A DNA stretch of 14,291 nucleotides from Thermostichus sp047462415 (GCF_047462415.1 NZ_JANSJE010000037.1:1-14291), one strand, 5' to 3'. Shown: positions 1 to 7,647, counted from the first letter of the stretch. Notes: generated from the sequence alone by a model not told the origin. Numbers and translations: made by a program.

Positions 1-1
1 G

Positions 2-109
2 CCTCGTGAGTCTTGGATGCTTCAGCTCTACTTCAGAGACCCGGTACACGGGATCGATGAAGCAACTGGGGCAGAAGAAGAGACAAAAGCTCTGCTGCCA
101 AGCGGGTGA
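2..109 (+). CDS. Possible C-terminal tail of a TnpB-type protein (5' end outside window)
   Basis: An open frame enters from the left edge and runs 35 codons (starting PRES) to a TGA at 107-109. The tail is acidic and low in complexity, with no motif that alone identifies it. The reason to suspect TnpB is position: the stop lies five bases before a GC-rich hairpin followed by TAGTTCA, the kind of right end that follows tnpB in IS200/IS605-group elements, and a clear tnpB remnant lies just downstream. The identity therefore depends on the hairpin and could be wrong; the diagnostic RuvC and zinc-ribbon parts would lie outside the window. Confidence 0.35.
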   Translation, partial: PRESWMLQLYFRDPVHGIDEATGAEEETKALLPSG

Positions 110-113
110 GGAA

Positions 114-145
114 ACCCCACCCGCCTACGCGGTGGGGTAGTTCAT
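114..145 (+). mobile_element. Hairpin resembling an IS200/IS605-type right end
   Basis: ACCCCACC (114-121) pairs perfectly with GGTGGGGT (131-138) around a 9-base loop, followed by TAGTTCAT. A subterminal stem-loop just after a tnpB stop codon is the usual form of the right end of these elements, where it also forms the 3' scaffold of the guide (omega/re) RNA. If so, the guide would be read from about 146 onward. No matching left end or tnpA is visible. Confidence 0.4.
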
Positions 146-162
146 TGAACTCAATACCATAA

Positions 163-457
163 CGTCCTGTAAGAGACCACCACTCCCGGTTGAGGGCTGC
201 TCTTCAACACAAAGCCAGTCAGGGCACACGCAGTTCACGGCGCAGGTGCCGGGAGCTGCTGCAACGCCTGTCTGGCAGGGAGAGGCGCTTTCAAGCGTGG
301 GTGAACCACTGCATCTCCACTGGCGTCAGCGGGACGGAGTCCTTTGTGATTGCGCTTTTGGGGGCTGCTGTAAACCAGCCCAGAGGCCCGTGGTTGGCTT
401 GTCAACTGCAGGGCTACCAAAAGCCCGTACTCTATACGTCAGCATGAGTGCGGGTAG
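163..457 (+). pseudogene. tnpB: Decayed tnpB remnant (IS200/IS605 group, TnpB middle region)
   Basis: Translating from about 163 without a credible start gives a stretch with LQHK, GTRSSRRR, RLSGRERRF and VNHCIS, closely matching the TnpB segment of the form LQRKGTRSAKR..LSGRE.RF..DVNHCIS before the second RuvC motif. The frame then passes through a small dispersed repeat at 323-345. At its far end YTS (433-441) is followed, one frame later, by HECG (443-454), which recalls the TnpB zinc-ribbon pattern YTSQ.C..CG. Both frames then stop (445 and 455). The distance between the two landmarks is too short for an intact protein, so this is a deleted, frameshifted relic. Because it carries a middle section of TnpB and lies downstream of a possible TnpB end, the two fragments probably come from different copies. 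Confidence 0.6.
323..345 (-). repeat. Small dispersed repeat, partial copy (GACTCCGTCCCGCTG family)
   Basis: On the minus strand this 23-base stretch matches 11152-11174 at all but one position, including GACTCCGTCCCGCTG. It sits inside the tnpB remnant and contains the short hairpin GGAC-TCC-GTCC. Other members are at about 4753, 7576, 10202 and 11143. Confidence 0.6.
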
Positions 458-526
458 TTTACAACATCCAAAAGGCCTTATCAGGTTTAAAGTGAGGAGT
501 AACCCGACAAAGAGTGAGGCTTGACC

Positions 527-2734
527 ATGACGCTGGCTCAGGAGGCAACTGCCCAAGTTCCCGCCTTTTGCGAAGGGATCCAATACTTTGGGGATCCCTG
601 GCCGGAATTCGATCGCCTGGGCCAGGAACCTGCAGTGGATGCTGCCACAGGCAAGCTGCGGGATCCCGGCAGTCGCATGGCCGCCTACCAGACCTTGCTC
701 TATGCCGATGCGCTGCGCTACCTCACCCTGCAGATGACCGCCAGCAAAGCCTCGGGCCACCCAGGCGGCTTTGCCAGCCAGGCGGAAGCCTATGCCGCTT
801 TGGTGTACCTGGGCCAAAAGAACATCCCCACCGAAGTGGGCCACCACGCCCCCGGCTTCTACGCCGCCATGTTCTTGGATGGATCCCTGGCCGAGATGGG
901 CATCCACACGGTCTCTGACTTGCGGGCCCGCTTCCGGGAACGGGAAGGGCTGTTGGGCCACCTTTCTGGCTACATCCCCGGCTTGCTGGCGCCGGCAGGG
1001 CCACTGGGGCAAGGGCAGCACTTTGCCATGGCCGGCGCCCTGCTCTACCCGGATCGCCTCTTCCCGGTCACCATCGGCGATGGGGGCCTGGGGGAGCCCT
1101 ACGTGATGAGCTCCATGATCCACTTTCACACCGCCTTCCCGCAGCGCACCAACTTCCTACCGGTGCTGGTCTGGAACGGCTACAGCCAAGAGCACCACAG
1201 CATGATCTCCACCCTCGCCAACGCCCAGATGGTTGAGTACTGGCGGGGCAACGGCTTTGAGGAAGTGGTGCTGGTGGATGCCAAAGACTTCGACGATGCC
1301 CAGCAGCCTGGCCCTTACGTCGATAGCACCCAATTTTCTCTGAAAGCCCGCTTGGCCTTTGCCCAGAGGGTACTGACCGAGATGGAGCGGGCCATTCAGT
1401 CAGCTCTAAGCGGCCACCTGACGGTTTTCATCCTCAAGCAACTGAAAGGGGCGGGCGTGCACGCCAAGGGATCCAAATCCCACAACCTCTACGCCCACCA
1501 CACCTTGGATAACCCCGACATCGTGGCCGCTCTGCAAGCGCGGGCCCTGCACCCAGCCGCTTGGGCCCTGGTGCGCCAAAACTGTGAACGGGCTGCTGGG
1601 GGGCCGGCAGCCAAGGTGGTGGTCACTGAGTCTGTCCGCCCTCTGCCGCCGCTGGGATCCCTCAACTTAACTGAGTTCCCCCTCGGCGATAAGCAAGTCT
1701 CCACCACGGCCATCGGCACCCTGGTGGTGCAGGTGGGGCAGAAAGATCCCGACTTTCTGGTGGCCAATGCCGATGGTAACGAGGCTTCCGGCATCGCCAA
1801 CGTCAACCAAGGTCTCAAAGTGATCCACCCCACGGCGGATCCCCTCTACAACCAACAGCCCCAAGGGCAGGTCTACGAACCCCTCAGTGAAGATGCCTGC
1901 GCCGGCTTGACAGGGGGCCTGGCGCTCTTTGGCGGGCGCTCCCTCTGGTGCTCCTATGAATCCTTTGCCGTCAACGGCCTGCCCATCTGGCAGACGGTAA
2001 CCCAGGCGATGGCCGAGCTGCGCCGCCCCACCCCTGCCGCTATTGCCCTCTTCACAGCTGGAGCATTGGAACAGGGACGCAACGGCTGGACCCACCAACG
2101 CCCGGAAATCGAGGCCTACCTGGCGGCTATGATGCGCAACGGCAACATCTTCCCCCTCTTTCCCCCCGACGCCAACTGTGCCCAAGCCGCCTACGAGTGG
2201 GCCTTATCGACCTTCAACAAAGGGATCCCGATCTTTGCCAGCAAAACCCCCCTGCCCATCCGCACCACCCTGGAACAAGCGCGCCAAGCCGTGGAGCAGG
2301 GCTGCACTGTGCTGCAGGAACTGCCTGGATCCCGCACTGTGGTCTTTGCCGTGGTGGGAGATATGATCCTTCTGCCAGTCTTTGCGGCGGCTGACCAGCT
2401 CCAGGCCCAGGGGATCGGCAGCAAAATTGTTTCGGTAGTCAACCCTCGCCGTCTCTACCGCCCCAGCGATATAGCCTGGTCCACCTGTGCCCAACCCGAT
2501 GGGGAGTTCATGTCTGACCAGGAGTTTGCCGCTTGGTTTGCCGGCGCAGCCCTTATCGGCGTGACTGGCGGATCCAGCCTGATGTTGGAGCCCCTGTTGT
2601 TGCGCTACACCGGCCCGCGCGATATTTTTGCCTGGAAACGCGGCGAAACCACCGCCACCCCTGCCGAACTCATGGACTACAACGGCCTAACGGCCCAGGC
2701 GCTGGCAGAGCGAGCCAAGCAACTGCTAGGCTGA
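527..2734 (+). CDS. Phosphoketolase, short cyanobacterial type (ThDP-dependent)
   Basis: The 735-residue protein belongs to the thiamine-diphosphate transketolase/phosphoketolase superfamily. Phosphoketolase hallmarks are YFGDPWPE (20-27), HHAPGFY (106-112), a ThDP motif starting GDG (184-186) with WNGYSQEH (216-223), DGNEASG (416-422, probably the cofactor-activating Glu), WTHQRPE (521-527), and near the C terminus the MSDQEF segment. GHPGGF (77-82) is transketolase-like. Members split xylulose-5-P or fructose-6-P with phosphate into acetyl-P plus glyceraldehyde-3-P or erythrose-4-P. Classical enzymes have about 800 residues; this shorter form recalls the second phosphoketolase of Synechocystis (sll0529 type, from memory). 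Start: ATG 527 has GAGG at 516-519, seven bases upstream; an in-frame TTG at 521 is less likely. Substrate preference cannot be read from sequence, and a transketolase-like activity remains possible. Confidence 0.85.
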   Translation: MTLAQEATAQVPAFCEGIQYFGDPWPEFDRLGQEPAVDAATGKLRDPGSRMAAYQTLLYADALRYLTLQMTASKASGHPGGFASQAEAYAALVYLGQKNIPTEVGHHAPGFYAAMFLDGSLAEMGIHTVSDLRARFREREGLLGHLSGYIPGLLAPAGPLGQGQHFAMAGALLYPDRLFPVTIGDGGLGEPYVMSSMIHFHTAFPQRTNFLPVLVWNGYSQEHHSMISTLANAQMVEYWRGNGFEEVVLVDAKDFDDAQQPGPYVDSTQFSLKARLAFAQRVLTEMERAIQSALSGHLTVFILKQLKGAGVHAKGSKSHNLYAHHTLDNPDIVAALQARALHPAAWALVRQNCERAAGGPAAKVVVTESVRPLPPLGSLNLTEFPLGDKQVSTTAIGTLVVQVGQKDPDFLVANADGNEASGIANVNQGLKVIHPTADPLYNQQPQGQVYEPLSEDACAGLTGGLALFGGRSLWCSYESFAVNGLPIWQTVTQAMAELRRPTPAAIALFTAGALEQGRNGWTHQRPEIEAYLAAMMRNGNIFPLFPPDANCAQAAYEWALSTFNKGIPIFASKTPLPIRTTLEQARQAVEQGCTVLQELPGSRTVVFAVVGDMILLPVFAAADQLQAQGIGSKIVSVVNPRRLYRPSDIAWSTCAQPDGEFMSDQEFAAWFAGAALIGVTGGSSLMLEPLLLRYTGPRDIFAWKRGETTATPAELMDYNGLTAQALAERAKQLLG

Positions 2735-2760
2735 GGGGCACATTGGGATCCCTTCAGTCT

Positions 2761-4101
2761 ATGACCAGTGCTATCCCCCTCCGAGAGAAGCTTGAGAGGA
2801 TATCCCCCACCGAGGGCAAGGAGCAAGTCATTGTCCAACATTTCGCTATCCCCTTGCTCCATGAGCTAGGCTTTGGAGACCTGGAGATTAGGCCTGAGTT
2901 TGAAACAGGGTGCGGAGAAGTAGACTTTGCGGCTAGAAAAAACACACAACATACAGACATCTTCTTCAACTCTAGGAAAAACCCATACCTTCTCTTGGAA
3001 GTTAAGTCCAGGACAGTCAATCTTAGTGAGGGATCCGCTGCCTGTAGAGATGCAGTAGATCAAATAAAAAGGTACTTGCTTGGAGAGCATTGCAAATCAG
3101 CAAGGTGGGGAATAATTACCAATGCAAATTACATCCAGCTCTGGAGGAGACACGGGAAGGTTGTTCACCCTGTTACAGCAAACCTTGCTATCAACCTGGA
3201 TAACATTGAGAACATCGTGCATGATTTACGAAACAAGATAGAAAACTACGAGCGCGCTTTGACCATATGTGTGTACAACAATAAAGGCGGTGTGGGCAAA
3301 ACAACAACGGTTATTAACCTTGCAGGAGCATTAGCATATAAAGGGAAAAAAGTCTTAGCTGTTGACTTTGATTCCCAAGGAGATTTGACAAGAAGCTTGG
3401 GAGCTACTCCTGGAAAAGTTACACTAACGCAGTGTTTAAAGGATCCCAGGATAGACGTCCACACGATTGTTCAGACATATAGGCTCAAGACACCTAAGGG
3501 AATAGTTTCCGTCTTCAACCTCATCCCAAGAGACTCTGAGCTGGAGAAACTGACCGACAGCGAAAATGCAGCCTATATCCAGAAAGGAACCAAGCGCCTT
3601 CGGGATCTGCTTGCCCCCCTTCGTCGTGAGTATGACTACATCCTAATCGACTGCCCAACTCAGTGGCTTTACTTCAGCCAAAGTGGACTTTTTGCTGCCG
3701 ATGTTGTTTTGATACCTACCCGACCTGACGATCTGTCTTCTTTAAATAATGCTGTTAGGGTAATCACTAAGTTCGTTCCAGAGACCGCTAAATCACGACA
3801 TGACGGAGGCCCCATCGCCTTGCCTATCTTTTTTAATGGTGTCTCTTCGGGAAGTCAACACACTATTCAACTAGCGAACGAAGAAATACGAAAGTTTATC
3901 AACCAAGAAGAAAATGTATGCTTAGTTTCGTATTTCTGGCCGCGTTTTAAGAAGGGCAATGAAGACAAAAGCATTTTTAAAATACCCGACTATACAGTGA
4001 TATCTTCTGCCACTTTTGCTCGAATCCCTGCTGTCTTTAAGTACAAGAAAGTTTTAGAATACTACCAAAGTCTCGCCGGCGAGTACTTTATCGATGAGTG
4101 A
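2761..4101 (+). CDS. PD-(D/E)XK nuclease domain (HsdR-N-like) fused to ParA/Soj ATPase
   Basis: The protein has 446 residues in two parts. Residues 1-165 resemble the N-terminal nuclease domain of type I restriction R subunits: E21 in the first helix, GEVDF with D55, LLLEVKSR with E80 and K82 (the D-(n)-ExK active site, apparently intact), DQIKRYL (100-106) and RWGIITNANYIQLW (115-128). Residues 166-446 are a ParA/MinD-type ATPase: deviant Walker A KGGVGKTTT (175-183) with both lysines, VDFDSQGDLT (201-210), and Walker B YILIDCPTQ (293-301). The nuclease sits where type Ia ParA proteins carry an HTH. The next gene starts inside this stop codon region. The DNA is clearly AT-richer than its neighbours (37-38% GC in two hand-counted 60-base stretches against 58% upstream), which suggests transfer. 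ATG 2761 lacks a clear RBS. The in-frame TTG at 2743 has GAGGGG at 2733-2738, overlapping the upstream stop codon, and is a real alternative start. Confidence 0.85.
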   Translation: MTSAIPLREKLERISPTEGKEQVIVQHFAIPLLHELGFGDLEIRPEFETGCGEVDFAARKNTQHTDIFFNSRKNPYLLLEVKSRTVNLSEGSAACRDAVDQIKRYLLGEHCKSARWGIITNANYIQLWRRHGKVVHPVTANLAINLDNIENIVHDLRNKIENYERALTICVYNNKGGVGKTTTVINLAGALAYKGKKVLAVDFDSQGDLTRSLGATPGKVTLTQCLKDPRIDVHTIVQTYRLKTPKGIVSVFNLIPRDSELEKLTDSENAAYIQKGTKRLRDLLAPLRREYDYILIDCPTQWLYFSQSGLFAADVVLIPTRPDDLSSLNNAVRVITKFVPETAKSRHDGGPIALPIFFNGVSSGSQHTIQLANEEIRKFINQEENVCLVSYFWPRFKKGNEDKSIFKIPDYTVISSATFARIPAVFKYKKVLEYYQSLAGEYFIDE

Positions 4102-4747
4102 GTTCTCCGATCTCGGCAAGCTGGTTAACTTACCCCTTGAGAGCATCATGCCTGCCGAGGGGTTTTCTGCTCCCTCTTTCCTGGTTACTGCAGCAGCCGC
4201 TCGGTTAAGGGCAACAGGAGGGCGCAACTGGGTGCCGCTGCTAGTGGTTGAGGCTGGCGACTACCAGTACAAGGCCATTGGCAACCATTTTGTCTATGCA
4301 GTTGCTCAAGAAGCAGGGCTGGAGAGGCTCTGGTGTATTATTGTTGACCCAGCTCCGGAGCAGGTGGAGCAGGCCCAAGTTCTCGCCAGAGAAAGGGTTC
4401 CGAAGGTCAATCTGACGGAGGCTTCTAGGGAAACTATCTTGGCTGCGCTGAGATACCTGGCTGAGCAGCCCGGCACCCCCCTCAAGGGAGTTGATCTAAC
4501 CATTGCAGCCGCGCGAATTGCAGAGGCAGATAGGAGCTGGTGGCAGAACTTAACTCCCATAACCAAGCTAGGATGCAGAATTACGCGAGGCAAAAAATTA
4601 GATGCCCTAAAAGAAGTTTTTTTTCTAACTCCTACAGCGCCGCCTCCCAGTAAGCAGAAATCGTCCAAAAAATCCACAGCATCTGCCAGTGCCAAGAAAA
4701 CAAGCTCAACTCGCTCGCGGAAAAAGACAGAGGGAGAGAGGGGCTAG
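4094..4747 (+). CDS. ParB/sulfiredoxin-fold-like protein with lysine-rich tail
   Basis: The 217-residue protein begins with a ParB-N/Srx-like pattern: LPLESIMP (13-20), WVPLLVVEAG-DYQYKAIGNHFVYAV (46-70) and CIIVD (81-85). The box that is GERR..A in ParB, or GCHR..A in Srx, reads GNHFVYA (63-69) and lacks the arginine, so CTP or ATP binding cannot be assumed. A central helical part (105-176) includes DLTIAAARIAEADRSWW. The tail from 181 is rich in Lys, Ser and Thr, disordered and basic, suitable for nucleic-acid binding. Its ATG overlaps the end of the ParA-fusion gene by eight bases, so the two are translationally coupled and almost certainly act together, like ParA with its partner. No centromere-like iterated sites were noticed nearby. 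The family assignment rests on the pattern and context only. Confidence 0.6.
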   Translation: MSEFSDLGKLVNLPLESIMPAEGFSAPSFLVTAAAARLRATGGRNWVPLLVVEAGDYQYKAIGNHFVYAVAQEAGLERLWCIIVDPAPEQVEQAQVLARERVPKVNLTEASRETILAALRYLAEQPGTPLKGVDLTIAAARIAEADRSWWQNLTPITKLGCRITRGKKLDALKEVFFLTPTAPPPSKQKSSKKSTASASAKKTSSTRSRKKTEGERG

Positions 4748-4752
4748 GGATA

Positions 4753-4851
4753 GCGCTCCGCGTCGCCGGCGCGTTCGCGGCAGCGTTGCGTAGCAACAAC
4801 GGCGCGACAAAAAACCTTTCATTGCTATTTGAATTGAATTAAATAACTATA
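4753..4851. repeat. Composite repeat: dispersed palindromic repeat plus solo MITE end
   Basis: The left part (4753-4784) aligns with the dispersed repeat at 11152-11185 (CTCCG, then GCGCG, then GGCAGCG). It continues into the perfect hairpin GTTGC-GTA-GCAAC (4785-4797). The right part, TTGCTATTTGAA followed by AACTATAA ending near 4851, matches the right end of the MITE at 9944-9966 apart from about 12 extra bases. No matching left end is visible, so it looks like a truncated element. It separates the convergent parB-like gene and nadB; no convincing terminator was seen in this gap. Confidence 0.6.
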
Positions 4852-4951
4852 ACTCTCAAACCCATTTCATCTTCATTCAGCCTTCATTCAGCAAAGGGTT
4901 CAATTCTGCGGCTAGGATGCGGATAGCTCGCTCCTGGCAAAGACAAACCAC

Positions 4952-6490
4952 TCAACCTGCAGGTACTCGACAAAGGGTTGAGCCACTCACTTCCGTGTGG
5001 AAAGGTTCCCCTTCCTGGGGAAAATCTTCCCGAAAATGGGCCCCTCGGCTTTCCTCTCGCAGCAGCGCCCCCTGTGCCACCAGGCGAGCGAGCAAAAGTA
5101 GACTGCCGGCCTCCGCCTCTTCCCGGCTGGCCCAGGGCTTCTCCTCTAGGGGCAGGGCTTCTGCAAAAGCCAGAAAAGCTCGCAGCCGCTCGCCCTCCCG
5201 CACCACGCCCAGGGCTTCTCCCACTTGCGGCTTGAGCTTGGGGAGAAGAGAGGGTGGCGCAGTGAGCACAGGTAGTGCCTGGGGCTGCCGAGGGGGGCCG
5301 TGTAAATCTTGCAAGGCGGCCAGAGCGGCCCGCTTGCCCATGACCAGCCCTTCCAAAAGGCTGTTGGAAGCTAGGCGATTGGCCCCATGCAAGCCCGTGG
5401 AAGCCACCTCCCCCGCTGCATAGAGGCCCGGCAAGCTGGTGAAGCCGCCAGCGTCGGTGCGTACCCCACCCATCACGTAGTGAGCCGCAGGAGCGACTGG
5501 GAGAAGATCTGTTGTGGGATCCAGCCCCAAGGCGCGGGCAGAGGCGACGATGCTGGGAAAGCGTTCCCCCAAATGCTCAATGCTGCGCAGGTCGAGGTAG
5601 ACCGCCCCCGTCCGCTGCCGCTCCCAGAAAACAGCCTGGGCCACCACATCCCGCGGCGCCAGCTCGCCCAGCTCCGCATAGCGAGGCATGAAACGCTCCC
5701 CCCAGGCGTTGAGCAGAACCGCTCCTACCCCTCTGGCGGCCTCGCTCACCAGTGCCCCATTGGGCAAGGCCGTAGGGTGAAATTGCACAAACTCCAGATC
5801 CCTCAAGATGGCTCCGGCGCGCCAGGCCAGCACCATTCCATCGCCGCTGGCCCCCGGTGGAGCCGTGGAGATGGGAAAGAGGCTGCCAAATCCTCCCGTA
5901 GCCAGGAGAACCGCCCCGGCCTTCACCTGTACCGGCCCTTCAGGGCCGAGAAGCAGGGCTCCCGCCACTCTGTCTCCCGCCAGCAAAAGGCTGAGAGCCG
6001 TGTAGCCCTGCAAAGGCGGCCTGCTGAGACGGGCCAACAGGCCTCTGAGCAGCCACAGCCCGCTGCGATCCCCCCCCAGGTGACGCACCCGTGCCCGCGA
6101 GTGGCCTCCTTCTCGCACCGGCTCGGGATGGAAAGGCAGTCCCCAAGACAAAAGTTTCTCCAGGTGAAAGGGCGCTTCCTGCAAGATGGAGCGGGCCACC
6201 TTTGCTTCCACCAGGCCGCGGCCTGCCTGCAGGGTGTCCTGGAGATGGGCCGCCACATCCGTCGCGTCCAGAGGAAAAGCCACCCCCCCCTGCGCCCAAG
6301 GCGTAGAGCCAGAGGGCAAGGGATCCTTGCTCACCACCAGGGTTCTTGCTCCCTCAGCTTCCGCCCACAGGGCTGCGTACACTCCCGCCACCCCGGCTCC
6401 CAGGATCAGCAGATCCGTTTCCCATCGCGATAGCGCTGCAGTTCCCGACAGACCCTCTTGCAAGGGCGGCACGTAGTCCTTGCGCCTCAC
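4952..6490 (-). CDS. nadB: L-aspartate oxidase
   Basis: NadB oxidises L-aspartate to iminoaspartate with FAD, the first step of de novo NAD synthesis; the product goes straight to NadA. The 512-residue protein shows the FAD Rossmann motif LLILGAGVAG (27-36), the NadB signature STPWAQGGVAF (62-72), FVQFHPTAL (234-242), SEAARG (249-254), APRDVVA (278-284), PAAHYVMGG (334-342) and the C-terminal FAD motif GLYAAGEVASTGLHGANR (355-372). H238, E250, R280, H337 and R372 appear to correspond to active-site residues of the E. coli enzyme. It is slightly shorter than the usual 530-550. Start: GTG 6490 lies two bases after the nadA stop, so translation is probably coupled; a GTG at 6472 with AAGGA four bases upstream is an alternative. 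The long open frame upstream of this is overlap with nadA, not protein. Confidence 0.93.
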   Translation of the reverse strand: MRRKDYVPPLQEGLSGTAALSRWETDLLILGAGVAGVYAALWAEAEGARTLVVSKDPLPSGSTPWAQGGVAFPLDATDVAAHLQDTLQAGRGLVEAKVARSILQEAPFHLEKLLSWGLPFHPEPVREGGHSRARVRHLGGDRSGLWLLRGLLARLSRPPLQGYTALSLLLAGDRVAGALLLGPEGPVQVKAGAVLLATGGFGSLFPISTAPPGASGDGMVLAWRAGAILRDLEFVQFHPTALPNGALVSEAARGVGAVLLNAWGERFMPRYAELGELAPRDVVAQAVFWERQRTGAVYLDLRSIEHLGERFPSIVASARALGLDPTTDLLPVAPAAHYVMGGVRTDAGGFTSLPGLYAAGEVASTGLHGANRLASNSLLEGLVMGKRAALAALQDLHGPPRQPQALPVLTAPPSLLPKLKPQVGEALGVVREGERLRAFLAFAEALPLEEKPWASREEAEAGSLLLLARLVAQGALLREESRGAHFREDFPQEGEPFHTEVSGSTLCRVPAG

Positions 6491-6492
6491 CT

Positions 6493-7449
6493 CTAGGCCC
6501 CGGCAGGGATCGCCAGCATGGCCAGGATGGACTGGCGGGCCTTCGCAGCCACCGCCTCCGGCACCCGGATCACGGGGCGCATCTCCAGCAGGGAGCGGCG
6601 GATCTTCTCCAGGGTGATCTTCTTCATGTACTCGCAGACGGCATCCGCCTTCACAGGGATGAACGTCTTGTCGGGGGCTTCCTTCTTCAGGCGGTGGAGA
6701 ATGCCCACCTCGGTGGCGACCACGAACTCCCGGCAGGGCGAACTCTTGGCATGGCGCACCATGCCCTCGGTGGAAAGGAGCTTGGCATCGGGTTTGAGAA
6801 ACAGACAACTGGAGCCACAACTGCATTCGGGGTGAATGAGGAACTCTGCCCCAGGATGCTCTTCCACCATCGCCTTGAGGTGCTCTTCCCGAATGCCGAC
6901 ATGCACGTGGCACTCGCCGGGAAACAAATCCAACTCCCTGCCTGTCACCTGCGCCACGTGGGCCCCCAGGAACATATCTGGCACAAAAAAGATGGGGCGA
7001 TCCGGGGGCAGGCTGGCCACCACTTGAACCGCGTTGGCGCTGGTTACGCAGACATCGGCCAGGGCCTTGATCGCGGCGGCAGTGTTGACATAAGCAACCA
7101 CCAGGCCTTCTGGGTTGGCCTCTTTCCAGCGCAGCACATCTTCGGGGCAGATGCTATCGGCCAAGGAGCAGCCCGCCTCCAGATCCGGCAGCAGCACCGT
7201 TTTTTCCGGGTTGAGGATGGCCGCCGTCTCAGCCATAAAGTGGACGCCGGCAAAGACGATGACCTGGGCGTTGGTCTTCTGCGCCTCGCGAGCCAGTCCC
7301 AAGGAGTCTCCCACAAAGTCCGCCACCTCCTGCACTTCGGGGAGCTGATAGGAATGAGCAAGAATAACCGCCTGTCTCTCCTGTTTGAGCTGAGCAATTT
7401 CCCGGACGGTCGCAGCAGCGTTGCCTCGCAACAGGGTTTCTCCTTCCAT
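6493..7449 (-). CDS. nadA: Quinolinate synthase A
   Basis: NadA condenses iminoaspartate with dihydroxyacetone phosphate to quinolinate using an oxygen-sensitive [4Fe-4S] cluster. At 318 residues it is the compact form. Family landmarks are AHSYQLPEVQEVADFVGDSL (31-50), VIVFAGVHFMAETA (63-76), a cluster cysteine in EAGCSLAD (C94), AYVNTAAAIKALADVCVTSANA (119-140, read in two parts), a second in GECHVH (C180), the HPECSCGSSC cluster (206-215), VATEVGILHRL (244-254) and a third ligand in AVCEYMKKI (C272). The three ligands are assigned by spacing to archaeal and Thermotoga-type NadA. ATG 7449 is preceded by AGGAAG. It lies between nadC upstream and nadB directly downstream, consistent with one NAD biosynthesis operon. 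Confidence 0.95.
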   Translation of the reverse strand: MEGETLLRGNAAATVREIAQLKQERQAVILAHSYQLPEVQEVADFVGDSLGLAREAQKTNAQVIVFAGVHFMAETAAILNPEKTVLLPDLEAGCSLADSICPEDVLRWKEANPEGLVVAYVNTAAAIKALADVCVTSANAVQVVASLPPDRPIFFVPDMFLGAHVAQVTGRELDLFPGECHVHVGIREEHLKAMVEEHPGAEFLIHPECSCGSSCLFLKPDAKLLSTEGMVRHAKSSPCREFVVATEVGILHRLKKEAPDKTFIPVKADAVCEYMKKITLEKIRRSLLEMRPVIRVPEAVAAKARQSILAMLAIPAGA

Positions 7450-7575
7450 TACTTCCTAACGGTTTTGTTCCTCTGTGAGCTGGAGCGGAGCACTTTTTGG
7501 GCAGAGCATAGCTCCCGCAGGTGGTCAACTCCGCTTTGGAGAAGCATCTGAGCCGGCAAGAGAAGCCTTTCGTAA

Positions 7576-7590
7576 CAGCGGGACGGAGCC
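7576..7590 (-). repeat. Small dispersed repeat fragment in nadC-nadA gap
   Basis: On the minus strand this holds the core CTCCGTCCCGCTG shared with 323-345 and 11152-11174. It lies in the 198-base gap between nadC and nadA, which holds no credible gene. Only about 15 bases are conserved, so it may be a decayed copy. Confidence 0.4.
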
Positions 7591-7647
7591 GAGCCCAGGT
7601 TGTCTTCTCAAGCTAGCATCAAAAGCAGTGCCCCGCGAGAGCGTGTC

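Noticed and set aside
326..1129. 267-codon minus-strand open frame across the phosphoketolase start
   Set aside because: It crosses the tnpB relic and the 5' end of a clear gene, and has no recognisable motif.
2533..2760. Upstream extension of the ParA-fusion frame into the phosphoketolase gene
   Set aside because: The added residues are out-of-frame translation of the phosphoketolase C terminus; homology-like sequence starts only after 2761 (or the TTG at 2743).
4741..4815. GC-rich hairpin after the parB-like gene as a terminator
   Set aside because: The stem GTTGC-GTA-GCAAC is followed by an A-run, not a T-run, on the plus strand, and the sequence is a dispersed repeat.
6346..7551. 401-codon plus-strand open frame opposite nadA
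   Set aside because: Antisense to a strongly conserved gene; its protein has no recognisable motif. Long antisense frames are common in GC-rich DNA. The same applies to 5387-6433 (nadB) and 12707-13732 (rbsK).
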